The translations under genes were made by a program, and so were the position numbers. Below, in pieces: positions 22,468 through 33,067 of a stretch of DNA of 64,000 nt. Source of the stretch: Cryptomeria japonica (lineage: Eukaryota > Streptophyta > Pinopsida > Cupressales > Cupressaceae); assembly GCF_030272615.1 (NCBI RefSeq), contig NC_081414.1:5465001-5529000 (forward strand), written 5' to 3'. Every line of letters starts with the position of its first letter. The stretch's first letter is position 1. A model generated the notes under the pieces. It did not search any database, was not told the DNA's origin, and saw only the letters and a program-made list of their open reading frames with translations.

Positions 22468-25400
22468 AGGAAAATGCACCCGCAAGTGGCATTACTAGTC
22501 AAGGCAGAGCTGGAAAAATTATTGGATGTCGGTTTCATACGCCCAATTGATTATCCCGAATGGATCTCCAATCTAGTACCTGTCAATAAACCAAATCGCA
22601 GCATAAGGATATGTACAGATTTCAGAGACATCAACAAAGCTTGTCCGAAAGATGACTTCCCATTACCAAACATTGACTTGATCGTTGATCTCACAGCAGG
22701 TCATGAAATGCTATCTTTAATGGATGGATTTTCTGGATGTAATCAAATCAGGATTGCGCCTGAAGATCAACATAAAACATCATTCATTTGTCCATGGGAA
22801 ATCTTCTGTTGGAATGTCATGCCTTTTGGGCTGAAAAATGCAGGCGCTACTTATCAAAGAGCGATGACCACTATTTTTCATGATCTCATGCACATAATAG
22901 TGGAAGATTATGTTGATGATCTCTTGGGAAAATCAATAGACAGAGATACACACTTGGACATACTTTCAGTTGTCTTTGATTGGCTGGAAAAATACAAAGT
23001 AAGATTAAATCCAAAGAAATGTGTCTTTGGAGTAACCTCAGGGAAGCTCCTAGGATTCATTGTGTCTAAAAGAGGAATCGAGGCCGATCCAGCAAAAGTC
23101 AAGGCTATCTTGGACATGCCGCCACCGAGGAATATCAGTCAACTTCGATCTTTACAAGGGAGACTCCAATCCATACGAAGATTCATAGCACAACTTGCAG
23201 ATAAGTGTAATCCTTTCCAGTACCTGCTACACAAAAACATCAATTTCAAATGGGATGAGAACTGTCAACAGGCTTTTCAGGCGCTCAAAGACTATCTTTT
23301 GAACCCACCAGTTTTGATGCCACCAATTCCAGATCAACCTTTGTTACTCTACATATCAGCTACTCCAACGGCACTGGGGGCACTCTTAGCACAACAAATA
23401 CCTGACGGCAAGGAAAAAGCAGTATATTATATCAGTCACACACTGGTGGGATATGAGCTAAATTACACACCAATCGAGCGTGCCTGTCTCACTGTGGTCT
23501 TTGCTTCACTAAAATTACGCCATTATATGCTCACTCACAAGACTAAGTTGATTGCCATAATTGATCCACTAAAATATCTTCTCAACAAAGCTACACTTAC
23601 TGGGCGGCTGGCCAAGTGGGTAATGATTCTGAGTGAATTTGACATCGAGTACGTAGACAGAAAAGCAATAAAAGGACAAGCAATTGCAGATCAATTGGCA
23701 GATGCTCCCATGATAGATGATGTTCCTCTACAGTCAGAATTTTCAGATGAAGCAATTTTAACAATATCACATGTGAAGCCATGGCAACTATACTTTGATG
23801 GCTCATACACACAACATGGAGCAGGAGCGGGTATTCTCTTTATAACTCCCCAAGGCGATTCTATACCAAAGTCATACCGCTTATCATTTCCTTGCACCAA
23901 CAATATAGCGGAATATGAGGCATTAACAACTGGATTAAGAATTGCAGTTCAATGGAAGATCCAAGAACTTCGCGTTTTTGGGGATTCTCAACTGGTCATC
24001 CGTCAAGCAACTGATGATTACCAAACAAAAGATGAAAAACTAATGCCTTACAAACAACTGGTAGATGATTTGAAACAACACTTCACAAAGATAGATTTTG
24101 AGCAGATACCAAGAGAACAGAATCGTGCTGCAGATGTCATGGCTACGATTGCTTCGCTCATTGATCTACCACAAAATGAGACCTGCTATGAGTTCCTAGT
24201 AGATAATTTGTTGATTCCTTCATACGAGATCACTCCTACTGAAATGATATGCGTTGTTGGTCCTGAATCCCAGTTATATGGTTCCATATTCACATACCTT
24301 CGCGACAATATCTTACCTCCCGATCTATCGAACAACCAACGCCGCACTTTCATTCGCCAATCCTCTCGATACGTCATTCTAGCTGATATCCTATACCGAC
24401 GAGGTCTAGATGGCACCCTTCTTAGATGTTTAGAGAGTGACGAAGCTCAGATTGCGTTACGAGAAGTGCATGAAGGGATATGTGGTCCGCATACTAGTGG
24501 TCCTACCTTGGCCAAGAAACTCATCAGGACTGGATATTACTGGCCTACTATGGAAAAAGACTCATATCAGTTTGTCAAGAAGTGTAGGCAGTGTCAAATT
24601 CATGGAGACCTCATACATGCACCAGCACAAGAACTACAACCACTCGCATCTCCTTGGCCCTTTTGTCAGTGGGGACTCGATCTCATAGGCAAGATTCACC
24701 CTCCTTCTTCTAATGGTCATAAATTCATTATCACAGCCACAGAGTATTTCACAAAGTGGATTGAAGCCGTGCCTCTCACACAAGTTACAGGGAAACAAAT
24801 TGCTACCTTCATCCTGAACTACATCATTTGCCGATACGGGATTCCTACTTCCATTATTACTGATAACGGGCGTCCCTTCAAAAATCAGGATGTTCGTGAA
24901 CTCTGTGACCGCTTCCATATCTCTCATCGTTTCTCCACACCATATTACCCCCAAGGTAATGGCCAAGCTGAGGCGTCTAACAAAACAATTCTCAAAATCC
25001 TTAAAAAGACAGTCGACGACGCTGGCCGTAACTGGCATACCCAACTCAATCCTGCACTTTGGGCCTACCGTACAAGTGTCCGCACACCTACAGGAGCTAC
25101 ACCTTACTCACTTGTCTACGGCGCTGAAGCCATCTTGCCTATTGAGGTCGAGTTACCTTCTTTACGGGTCTCTTTGAGAAACATAATCAACGATGAAGAC
25201 TACAGGGTCTCTCGCTTACAAGAACTAGAACTGCTGGATGAACGGAGACAAACTGTTTTTAATCATCTTAAGGCTTACCAACAGCGAATGAGTCGCAGCT
25301 ACAATCACAAGGTCAAGCCTCGCACATTTGAGGTAGGTGACTTAGTACTCAGAGAGAACCCCAAGAATCAGCAAGACAGAGAGAAGAAGGGCAAGTTTGA

Positions 25401-25530
25401 ACCAAACTGGCTTGGTCCTTACATCATCACAACAGTATATGGATCTGGGGCATATCAGCTCTCAACTACAGAAGGTGAACCCTTGGAGGATCCTATCAAC
25501 AGCATGCACCTTCGCAGGTTCTACACATAA
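22468..25530 (+). CDS. RT, RNase H, archaeal-type RNase H and integrase of element A
   Basis: This continues the frame of the previous ORF after its TGA; the first ATG is at 22474 and residues are numbered from it (1018 codons). RT: D84 in MDGFSG and Y146-V-D-D. The first RNase H (about 255-370) lacks its usual catalytic Asp (LLLYISATPTALG), as expected where a second one took over. The second, archaeal-type RNase H is complete: D442 (YFDGS), E480 (AEYEA), D504 (GDSQ), D554 (NRAAD). Integrase: zinc-binding H666, H673 (or neighbours), C704, C707, and D736, D797, E833 with 35 residues between the last two. The C terminus has the GPY motif (LGPYII) and no chromodomain. All catalytic residues look intact, so only the upstream TGA codons seem to disable the element. 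Confidence 0.95.
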   Translation, partial: RKMHPQVALLVKAELEKLLDVGFIRPIDYPEWISNLVPVNKPNRSIRICTDFRDINKACPKDDFPLPNIDLIVDLTAGHEMLSLMDGFSGCNQIRIAPEDQHKTSFICPWEIFCWNVMPFGLKNAGATYQRAMTTIFHDLMHIIVEDYVDDLLGKSIDRDTHLDILSVVFDWLEKYKVRLNPKKCVFGVTSGKLLGFIVSKRGIEADPAKVKAILDMPPPRNISQLRSLQGRLQSIRRFIAQLADKCNPFQYLLHKNINFKWDENCQQAFQALKDYLLNPPVLMPPIPDQPLLLYISATPTALGALLAQQIPDGKEKAVYYISHTLVGYELNYTPIERACLTVVFASLKLRHYMLTHKTKLIAIIDPLKYLLNKATLTGRLAKWVMILSEFDIEYVDRKAIKGQAIADQLADAPMIDDVPLQSEFSDEAILTISHVKPWQLYFDGSYTQHGAGAGILFITPQGDSIPKSYRLSFPCTNNIAEYEALTTGLRIAVQWKIQELRVFGDSQLVIRQATDDYQTKDEKLMPYKQLVDDLKQHFTKIDFEQIPREQNRAADVMATIASLIDLPQNETCYEFLVDNLLIPSYEITPTEMICVVGPESQLYGSIFTYLRDNILPPDLSNNQRRTFIRQSSRYVILADILYRRGLDGTLLRCLESDEAQIALREVHEGICGPHTSGPTLAKKLIRTGYYWPTMEKDSYQFVKKCRQCQIHGDLIHAPAQELQPLASPWPFCQWGLDLIGKIHPPSSNGHKFIITATEYFTKWIEAVPLTQVTGKQIATFILNYIICRYGIPTSIITDNGRPFKNQDVRELCDRFHISHRFSTPYYPQGNGQAEASNKTILKILKKTVDDAGRNWHTQLNPALWAYRTSVRTPTGATPYSLVYGAEAILPIEVELPSLRVSLRNIINDEDYRVSRLQELELLDERRQTVFNHLKAYQQRMSRSYNHKVKPRTFEVGDLVLRENPKNQQDREKKGKFEPNWLGPYIITTVYGSGAYQLSTTEGEPLEDPINSMHLRRFYT

Positions 25531-25546
25531 TTCTCTGGAGCATTCT

Positions 25547-25665
25547 AATTCAAAAATGCAAAAAAATCAGAAAAATTCAAAAATACAAAAAAATCAGAAA
25601 AATTCAAAAATACAAAAAAATAAAAAAAATAAAAAATACAAAAAAAAAAATTATAAAACAAAAAA
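25547..25665 (+). repeat. A-rich tandem repeat after integrase
   Basis: Repeats of a roughly 26-base unit (ATTCAAAAATACAAAAAAATC) lie directly after the pol stop codon. Confidence 0.7.
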
Positions 25666-25671
25666 ATCGTT

Positions 25672-25825
25672 ACTTGGTGAAAACCTGGCAAACAGGCGCC
25701 TTGTGACACAAAAAACATTGAAAAATTGAAAAAAGTAAAGAGAAATAATTTCGTCCAATGGTGAAAACCACTTCGGTGGCGCCCTGGGCAAGTACCATGG
25801 TGAAAACTGGGTCACCAGCGCCATG
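25672..25825 (+). repeat. Three hairpin modules, GGTGAAAA-stem-CGCC
   Basis: Modules lie at 25676-25700, 25760-25783 and 25796-25825. Each has GGTG, then an AAAA bulge (AAA in register), an inner 4-bp stem, then CGCC closing on GGTG. The inner stems differ but pair each time: CCTG/CAGG, CCAC/GTGG (around a TTCG loop) and CTGG/CCAG. In the third the outer stem extends to CATGGTG/CGCCATG. Similar GGTGAAAACC...GGCGCC phrases are, as I recall, common after pol in plant Tat elements. Confidence 0.75.
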
Positions 25826-27385
25826 CGTAGAGACATTGCTCCTCCCTCCTTCAGGATTCACTTTCATCCTTTCACTTCGCACACACTCACAACCTATTCA
25901 TCCATAATAAACTTACCCATTCCCATCATGGCTTGTTATTGATCTACCCAAGATTGGTTAGCCATTCATAATAAATCTCCCTTTTCACATCCCTTTCCAT
26001 CCATAACAAATCAGACCCTATCTGTGGCTAAGGCAAATCCTACGTCTAGTGATGGGTGTGGAACTGAGAACATCACATGTTTCAAGGAGTAAAGTTTCTT
26101 CCAGCTTTCTTCAGTCTATTCGCGCACAATCCGCAATAAAACAACATCTGCATCGCCAGATTCGCAATAAAGTTTCATCTTCTTCGCAATAAAGTATCAG
26201 TTTCATGGATTCAGTCAGTTTCAGATGAGACACAGCAGCAACAATGGGCTTCAACAAAATCAAATCTTTCAACAGATTCAGACAACATATGGTTCAGTGC
26301 TATCTATCCTTTTTGTGAAAGTGAACATTGTGACCACAATCAAATAAGACTTATACAAGTGACAAGAGACACTGAACTTGAAGACTACAGTGGATGTTGG
26401 TGTCGAGTCTTGGTTTTCTTTTGATTTTATCTTTTGGTGACATGTCTTTTAGCTTTTCCAGGATGTCTTTGACTAGAGATTCTATCTCCAGGATGTCTTT
26501 GACTAGAAAGGCGAGGATGGGGTATCGTCACCTATTTGCATTTGCTGTCTGTGGATTGTCTCTTAGTAATGCTATGACTTGTCCAAGGATATAAGGACAC
26601 TGTGAGTCTAGTATGAACTGGGGCATTCCTTGTTTGTGACTGTCTTATCTCCATGCAAACGGGTACAATGACTTTCTGGGTCAAACATATGTCTCGATTG
26701 TCATAACCTACTTGCCATAATAAAGCTCAATGATGATAATGCACAAGAAGCTCTTTCACTTTCATATCTTCTGTCTTTCATCCCCCTTTCTTGATTGACT
26801 TCCATCGTCCTTCTCGAGTCCGCGTAGCCTGCTATCACATGACTGAGTATAATGACACACCAAAAACATTTGCATTTCATGTAGCTACACCTACATTACC
26901 ACATATAAGCATTTCATACATACATATAGATATCACAACTGCATCACATCCTGCACACAACACCTGTTAGCACAATTTACATATGCATTATCATATTCAT
27001 CTACATTACATACATTCACATTTGCATCATGCATACACATATAAAACATAAACGAAAAAAAAAAATATTGCATTGCATTATATACATATTTGCATCCATA
27101 TCATAAGCATCACATAAGAACATCTCATCACATAGGTACACATGCATATAGCTGCCGCAAAGATGCATCATCTCATATATATATATATAAAGTGTCATGA
27201 TACAATGATGTCAAAATCATATGGCTACAATCACCCGTAGGTGTCTACATCATTATACAAAATGGTACAAAACTGATACAGAGGAACCCACTGATAACTC
27301 TTGTCAACACTATTGGTAGTGCTAATCCTGTCCATGTCATGGTATCCCATGCCACATGTCCCACCCTCATCCCTAGTCCTGGATC
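25826..27385 (+). other. 3' non-coding region of element A
   Basis: No plus-strand protein seen. CGCAATAAA-type phrases recur near 26130, 26171 and 26189. A 20-base phrase CCAGGATGTCTTTGACTAGA is duplicated (about 26459 and 26490). From 26860 to 27190 the sequence is a low-complexity CAT/ACA/TA mixture. Confidence 0.5.
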
Positions 27386-27709
27386 CTAGAACACTCGTCT
27401 CAGTGCATCCCTATCTCCGTCTCGATCATAGGGTACTAACTCCCCATCGATCGGTATCCGCAGAATCCTATATACATCCTCCAGGGTGACTGTCATCTCA
27501 CCCATCGGCAGATGAAACGTGCACGTCTCAAAGTGCCATCTCTCAGCTAGCGCAGTCAGCAAACCCATGTTCGCCCGAAACTCAGGCACATACAGCACAT
27601 GTCTCAAACCCATCTCCTCGATGGTAGCTCTGTCCTCGAGCGACAACTCAAGTCGCAACCTCTGCGTCGACGGGAATCTCTCCCGTGACTCTAGCATCGG
27701 CAAATACTC
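27386..27709 (-). CDS. Antisense plant mobile domain (PMD/MAIN-like) ORF, exon 2
   Basis: The minus frame encodes a segment of the plant mobile domain, as in MAIN, MAIL1 and transposon-derived PMD proteins. Recognisable parts are LLTALAERWHFET, FHLPMGEMTVTLEDV and LRIPIDGE, the core of the family. It lies opposite to the gag-pol direction, in the 3' region of element A. A splice acceptor TGACTGCAG precedes the codon GAG at 27709, and a matching donor lies at 28150/28151, so exon 1 would join in phase 0. The frame stops at 27386-27388 (TAG). After that stop the same frame stays open for about 45 codons, so the stop may be a mutation. Only about 105 residues are visible, less than a full PMD. 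Extra ORFs are known in plant Ty3/gypsy elements; PMD function here is unknown. Confidence 0.75.
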   Translation of the reverse strand, partial: EYLPMLESRERFPSTQRLRLELSLEDRATIEEMGLRHVLYVPEFRANMGLLTALAERWHFETCTFHLPMGEMTVTLEDVYRILRIPIDGELVPYDRDGDRDALRRVF

Positions 27710-27742
27710 CTGCAGTCAAGCAAATCAATCATGTCAGTTATA

Positions 27743-27985
27743 GTGGCATTCACTGTTTATCACAAAATGCTACTTTTTATCTAAATGCATATGGCTATTT
27801 ATCCTAGTGGTACTCCCTGTTCATCACAAAGTACTACGTGTGTGACACTCCCTGTTCATCACAAAGTGTTACTCACATTCGCACTCCCTGTTCATCACAA
27901 AGTGCTGCTCATATTTCAGTACTCCCTGTTCATCACAAAGTACTCTATCTTGGTACTCACTATTCATCACAAAGTGCCTTGATCT
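27743..27985 (+). repeat. Six tandem hairpins with a constant loop and changing stems
   Basis: The loop CCCTGTTCATCACAA (one or two changes in units 1 and 6) recurs six times, at about 27752, 27817, 27852, 27888, 27926 and 27959. Arms on each side pair in every unit although their bases differ: AGTGGCATT/AATGCTACT, GTGGTACT/AGTACTAC, GTGACACT/AGTGTTAC, GCACT/AGTGC, AGTACT/AGTACT and GGTACT/AGTGCC, allowing G-T pairs. It lies in the presumed intron of the antisense PMD ORF. Confidence 0.85.
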
Positions 27986-28150
27986 ATCCTAGTCTTCCTA
28001 GAGGACCTGCTTGAGTGTATCCTCTCAGCAGCTTATCCAATCGACAGCATATGTTCATCATAGAATTGCCGATTTGACCTAGAAGACACAAATTCACATT
28101 TTTGGACACAAACGCGCTTTCCTGACATAAACGCACATTTATTACATTAC

Positions 28151-28288
28151 CTGGTATGCATTAATGACAACAATAAATGCATCAAAGTACGAGGAGGTTT
28201 TGTGGTACTCATTGGCTCTCCTGCCTCCGTGGCCTCTAGAATCGGCGAACACGGTCGAATCTGTGAACAAAAGCCATCGCTGCTGACT
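28151..28288 (-). CDS. Possible exon 1 of the antisense PMD ORF
   Basis: On the minus strand about 46 codons are open from near 28288 and end ...VVINAYQ at a consensus splice donor CAG/GTAATG (28151/28150). The 441-base intron would carry the six-hairpin array. The reading phase joins exactly to exon 2. No start codon is identified and the peptide alone has no recognisable motif. It may be a middle exon. The assignment rests on the splice signals and phase. Confidence 0.45.
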
Positions 28289-28602
28289 GTTGCTGCTTTA
28301 TTTTCGCTTTGCACTATGCTCTTGTGATGGTGTAGATGACAATGAGGATGTATTTTCTCCCGTGGTCTATCTTATAGACTGCCCCAGCTCTCATTTCCCG
28401 AGTCAGTCTTCCTTATCCCGTGACTTTGTCACTTTATCCGATCAGTCCATTCTATCCCGTCTTTCTTATCGAGAGATTGTCTGCAATCTTTTCAGACATT
28501 TTCATCCAATCTCTCGAGGGGGCATATAATTCCCATCTTGGGGCAACTCTGTATCAGTTCATCTTATCTTCTTTGAAACAACGCGACAAGCCGCATTGTC
28601 TC

Positions 28603-28616
28603 AAAGAGGGGCAAAA
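28603..28616 (+). promoter_or_regulatory. Polypurine tract of element A
   Basis: AAAGAGGGGCAAAA lies directly before the 3' LTR start at 28617. It primes plus-strand DNA synthesis. Confidence 0.85.
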
Positions 28617-29396
28617 TGTAGACACCTAAAATTGTCATGTCTAATTAAATAAATATTTTATTTATTTAATTATCTAAGCCTAATTCTTCTATTAATTAAA
28701 TAAATTTTTATTTATTTAATTAATTCATTTATCCTCTTCTAGCCTTATTTCTCATTTAAATAAATACATTTATTTATTTAAATTATCATTTTCCTAAATT
28801 AAATAAATATTTATTTATTTAATTATCCCACTTCTACTATTAATTAAATAAATCTTTATTTATTTAATTAATTCATTATCTTTTTCTACACATGACACAT
28901 GTCATTCATCTCTTAATTCATACACTACCTACCTCTTTCATTATTTTGGTATTTCTTTTACCTACCCTCTAATCCTAGCCGACCTCTCTTTTTACACCTC
29001 TCAATCTTAACCCTCCATTTCTTATTGTGTCTTCTATTTAAGGAGATGCTTTCTTCATTGTCAAACCCTAATACCTAATCACTCATGCTAATGATCACTT
29101 GGCTACACTACGATCCTACTTGCAACCACATTCCGTTCTTTGTTGAGCTCTTGTGCATATTAAAATCTGAGAGCAAATATATCAAGCAAGATCAATGGAG
29201 ATAGGAAGAATGGAGATCAAAACCCTATTGGACATGTGATTGGTATAATCTTTGTGATTTTGAGTTATTTGCATTGTCTTAGGTAATCTTCATATGTTAT
29301 GGTGGATCTTTGTTCATTGTTAGGCTAGGGTTTAGTGGTTGAATTCATTTAGCCTTTCAATATTGTTATTATTATTATCCATTCTCACCATATACA
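28617..29396 (+). repeat. 3' LTR of element A
   Basis: 780 bp, the same length as the 5' LTR, with about three base differences by eye. The TATA-like box TATTTAAG is at 29035-29042. The right flank is the target duplication ATATA. Confidence 0.95.
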
Positions 29397-30956
29397 ATAT
29401 ATATATTTCGGAACTATCCATTATTTTGTTAATGTTGATACTTTTGTATTGGTAAATTTGTCTAATGATTAGATGAATATTTTTATATGCTTATAGTTGG
29501 AAAATGTAGTGCATTTTGTTAAGATGTTATTTGGGCTCTATAGTTATATTGGGATTAATACAGTTAGATTTGATAAAGATGGTGTAATGGAGTAAATAGT
29601 TATATTTTGGATAAATAAAGCAAGACATAGAAAAAGGATAGAATATAAGATTAATTAGATACTTTTTGGATTAATAGATTTGAGAATAGAGTATAGTTGC
29701 GAGAGGTATATATTTGTGCATGTATTTTGTTAATTATAGACTTATTTGGAGAGATTAGACATGTCCTTGAGAAATTAATAGTACTTAGGTATATTCATAT
29801 GTTATTTCTTATTATTTACTAAACATGTGGCTAAGTTATGCTTAGAAATTATAAATATATGCATATGTTTTCTTATGAACTTGGTTAATCTTCATTTAAT
29901 ATGCAATTGATCAATTTAAAGAAAGCAAATTTGTAGGAATGGATTACAATGTTTGTGACATAATATGTTGTCAGTAAAATGGGCTAATGGATTAATGGAT
30001 TCAATTTGATTTGGAACCTTTTTGATGTTTAAGCGTTATTATGGACTCTTTGGTAGATTTGAGTGAACTCTCTTGTTTTTGGCATCATGAGTCCTTGCTT
30101 TTGCTATTGGATCTTGTCTTTCATTGTGGGGATACTCATATGTGTGGTTTTATGTGTTAAAATTCTAGAGGCTTAGGAAGGGAGTTTGAGAATTCTTTAT
30201 TGTATAGCATGCTTCTCTTTTGATGAAATTTGTTCAAGCCTTGTTTTTGTTTTGGAAGCTAGATGGCCATCCTAGCCTACCTTGGGTTCTCCCTGTATGT
30301 TATCTTATTCTAGCAAGAGAGTCAAGCCTTGCTATGGTATTTTGGTGAATCACCATCTTGAGATTTCCAGTTTGATCTATGGTGTTGCTTGGATTTCTAG
30401 GTCCAATCTTGGGGGAGTGGCTTTCGTTGGGGGTCAAGAACCAAAGTGGTCGCCAGGGTAACTCAATGAGAGTTTTATAATCAAGTGATAACATAAAATA
30501 ATGAACTTGGGTGGGTAGCTAGATAACATTAATAAAGATTAATTCTTGTTGCATCTCTTATGCTCAGGTGCTTGTATAGGGCTGAGGTAAGTAGAGAAGG
30601 GCCTGGAATGACTTCCACCAATCTTGTCCCTTCAAAAGGTTGGTGTGGTCCACTAGTGTTTGTATGGTGGCCGAGGGTCGGGAGAGGTTACTAGGGCAAC
30701 ACGGGATGGAGGTTGGGACCTAGTGAAGACCTACTAGGGTAACTCATGAAAACTTAGTGATGACACTCTTCCCTATTACTACCTAGTGTTAACTTGCATC
30801 TTTTGATTCCTTCCGTGGATTGTTTTTGGAACTGTGGAAGTGGTTGGTTAACTTATGTTGTTTTATCCTTTGTGGTTTTCTTTGGGTCTCTAGAAGTGGT
30901 TATTGAATTTGGTGTCTCCTTTGACATTACTATTGTGAGTCTCTTGTGGATTTTGT
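29397..30956 (+). other. Middle piece of element G, non-coding
   Basis: It continues the G sequence after element A. It is AT-rich to about 30100, then more balanced. No protein seen. It ends at TTTGT, the left target duplication of element C. Confidence 0.5.
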
Positions 30957-32163
30957 TGTAAAGTGGAAAAATTGAACTCTAGTGACTCCCCACCTAGGAG
31001 AGAGAAAGGAAGTCACTAGGATGGTTTTTCACTTGGGAGAACTTTACATTCAAAAGGGGGGCTTGAATCCACTAGATCCAAATCCAAGAGAGACAAGGAT
31101 GTGAATTCCAAGTGGATTGCAAGGGTTGAAGTGTGATTTACCCTCTTTTGTAAATTGGAAAGATGACTTGTTGATTATGTGGGAAAGAGAGAGAAAAATG
31201 AGTGAAATGAGGAGCTACCAATTCGGGATCGCGCGGTAACTTTGGATATGAGCTAATTAGACTAATACGGATCTACCCTACAAATTTGAAGAAAAGTTGT
31301 CGGGATCGTGGCAAAAGTGTACATGGTCCTCCGAAAAATCCGTGAAACGAATAGGGTTTTTCCGCCTCTGTAAATGGAGTCCAAATCTGAAAATACAATT
31401 ATGCACCTGCAACCTACACACAAAAAATAAGGGGAGAATGGTTGTGGATAGGGGTTTGCCTTAGTCAAACCCCGGTTGAGGAATCAACCTTGAAAGAAAG
31501 TGATTGCAAATGCTGAAATGTAAATAATGGAAGTGTATACCTTGTAGATCTATAATTTGTTGATGATGATTGATTTCCTTCTTGAATGTAATCACAAGTG
31601 TTGCATGAAATGGCATGTAACGTGACAAAACCTAACACACACACATGCTTGCAAATGAATGTTGTAATGTTGCTCCAATGGATGAATGAAGAAGACACAT
31701 AAAGAAGAGAACTTGATGGATTCTTGAAGACTTGAATGCTTGATGAAGACTTTTCGCTTGAATTTCGCTTATTATCCTTATGCCAAATGAGAGGACTAGA
31801 TCCCCTTTTATAATTGTCTAGGAGAATTAATTTCATCTCACTAAAGGCCGACATCGAAGGATTTAAGTCCCCGAGAAGCAAATTAGGTCCAAGGATCAGA
31901 TGGACCCATTTTGGGGCCACACAAAGAGGGAGGACAAGGGTGCCATGCCATGATCCTAAGGAGGACCAGGGCACCATGCCTTGGTCTTGCCCATTTTCGG
32001 GGCCCAAAACAGGGTCTAAATAAGTTGCAAAGTGTGGAAATGAGACCCAGCTCCATGGTAGAGGCATAGATGGGTCCGAATCAAGCATAGGAGATGATTT
32101 CGCCAAGGTAAAGGGCCTAAAACGTGGTCAAAATTATAAGGGGTGCAATATTATGAAACTACA
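30957..32163 (-). repeat. 3' LTR of element C
   Basis: Pairs with 44545-45747. A minus-strand TATA box (TATAAAAGG) lies at about 31803-31811. The 213-residue minus frame at 31465-32106 is LTR sequence, not a gene. A hairpin motif GGATCGTG...CATGGTCC lies at 31303-31329. Confidence 0.85.
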
Positions 32164-32216
32164 TTTAGCCCCCACTTTAGCGGGAGTATCGCTTACGGCA
32201 ATACTGTCGGTAAAGT
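32164..32216 (-). promoter_or_regulatory. Polypurine tract of element C and adjoining 16-bp hairpin
   Basis: In element sense the purine tract AGTGGGGGCTAAA abuts the 3' LTR. The bases 32174-32216 form a hairpin with 14 of 16 pairs (allowing one G-T). The same structure lies at the same place in element D (37449-37492). Confidence 0.8.
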
Positions 32217-32830
32217 AGAAGAAAGAGAGAGATGAAGATGAGAGATGAGAGATGCGGAGCAAGATCACAAGGAGTATAAGATTTCACTAATCTTGAGGAA
32301 CCAAGCCCCCAATATTAGGATCTTAACTCACTCAAACATATGCAAATGCACATAAAAAGGCATACAACAAAAGCTAATATCTTAAGACCTCAAGTCAACT
32401 AGTTGAAGAGACCTTGATATGAAAAATATCTCAATAAATTAATATCATTTCTTGAAACATAAAATGCCACCTCATGAACACATATAATCACATAAAAGAG
32501 AAAAGCTGACATCATCCATGAACCATCAATAGTAAAACTATGGGTTCATGAGAGGAAGGAGAGAGAGGACATGAATACACACTTTGGTGATCCATGAGAA
32601 GAAAGGCGAAGAAGAGAGAAACCATGGACATCTCGCCCCTAGAACTAGGTGATCCATGGAGAGAAGGACATGGAATTCTAGCCCCTAGAGTCTGCATGGG
32701 TGATCCATGCAAGGGAGGAGAGTGATAACATCATTAGTTCCACCCAACCTCATGTGTGTGTGTGCAAGTGAGGTTCGAAGCACCTCATAGGAGTCTATGC
32801 CCGAGTATGCTACAACCTATATAAAAGTGT

Positions 32831-33025
32831 CAAGAAAGGTGTGACATCCTGCTCTAAGAGTGTGTGCTCTTGTTCCAAGAATAATCACCCCACATAAGAG
32901 AAAAGTGACGTCATCTCGCTCTAAGAGTCTGTGCTCTGGTTTCAAGAATGACCCACTATACAAAAGAAAAGTGAGGACATCTTGCTCTAAGAGTCTGTGC
33001 TCTGGTTCCAAGAATATCCCACTGT
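32831..33025 (-). repeat. Three ~65-bp tandem repeats in the C 3' region
   Basis: Three copies share a GCTCTAAGAG(T)CTGTGCTC core and CCAAGAAT further on. No coding sense. Confidence 0.8.
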
Positions 33026-33067
33026 ACAATGCACAAGAGAAGTATAGTACAAAGGAGAAATGTGGTT

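Larger units (their letters stand above)
14861..29396 (+). mobile_element. Element A: complete Tat-lineage Ty3/gypsy retrotransposon (14.5 kb)
   Basis: It has two 780-bp LTRs, a PBS, a long leader, a gag-protease-RT-RNase H-aRNH-integrase frame, a long 3' region and a polypurine tract. The target duplication ATATA flanks it (14856-14860 and 29397-29401). The LTRs differ at about three positions (A/G, T/C, T/C), so the insertion is recent. It sits inside element G, in a TA microsatellite. A second, archaeal-type RNase H and the DGGAG protease motif are hallmarks of the Tat lineage. Two in-frame TGA codons (18385-18387 and 22465-22467) split the polyprotein. Confidence 0.95.

Noticed and set aside
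27743-27985. CRISPR-like array
   Set aside because: Plant nuclear DNA; the units are hairpins with irregular short spacing and no cas context.
31465-32106. 213-residue minus ORF, partly matched at 45046-45504
   Set aside because: Both lie in the LTRs of element C; similarity follows from the LTR repeat.
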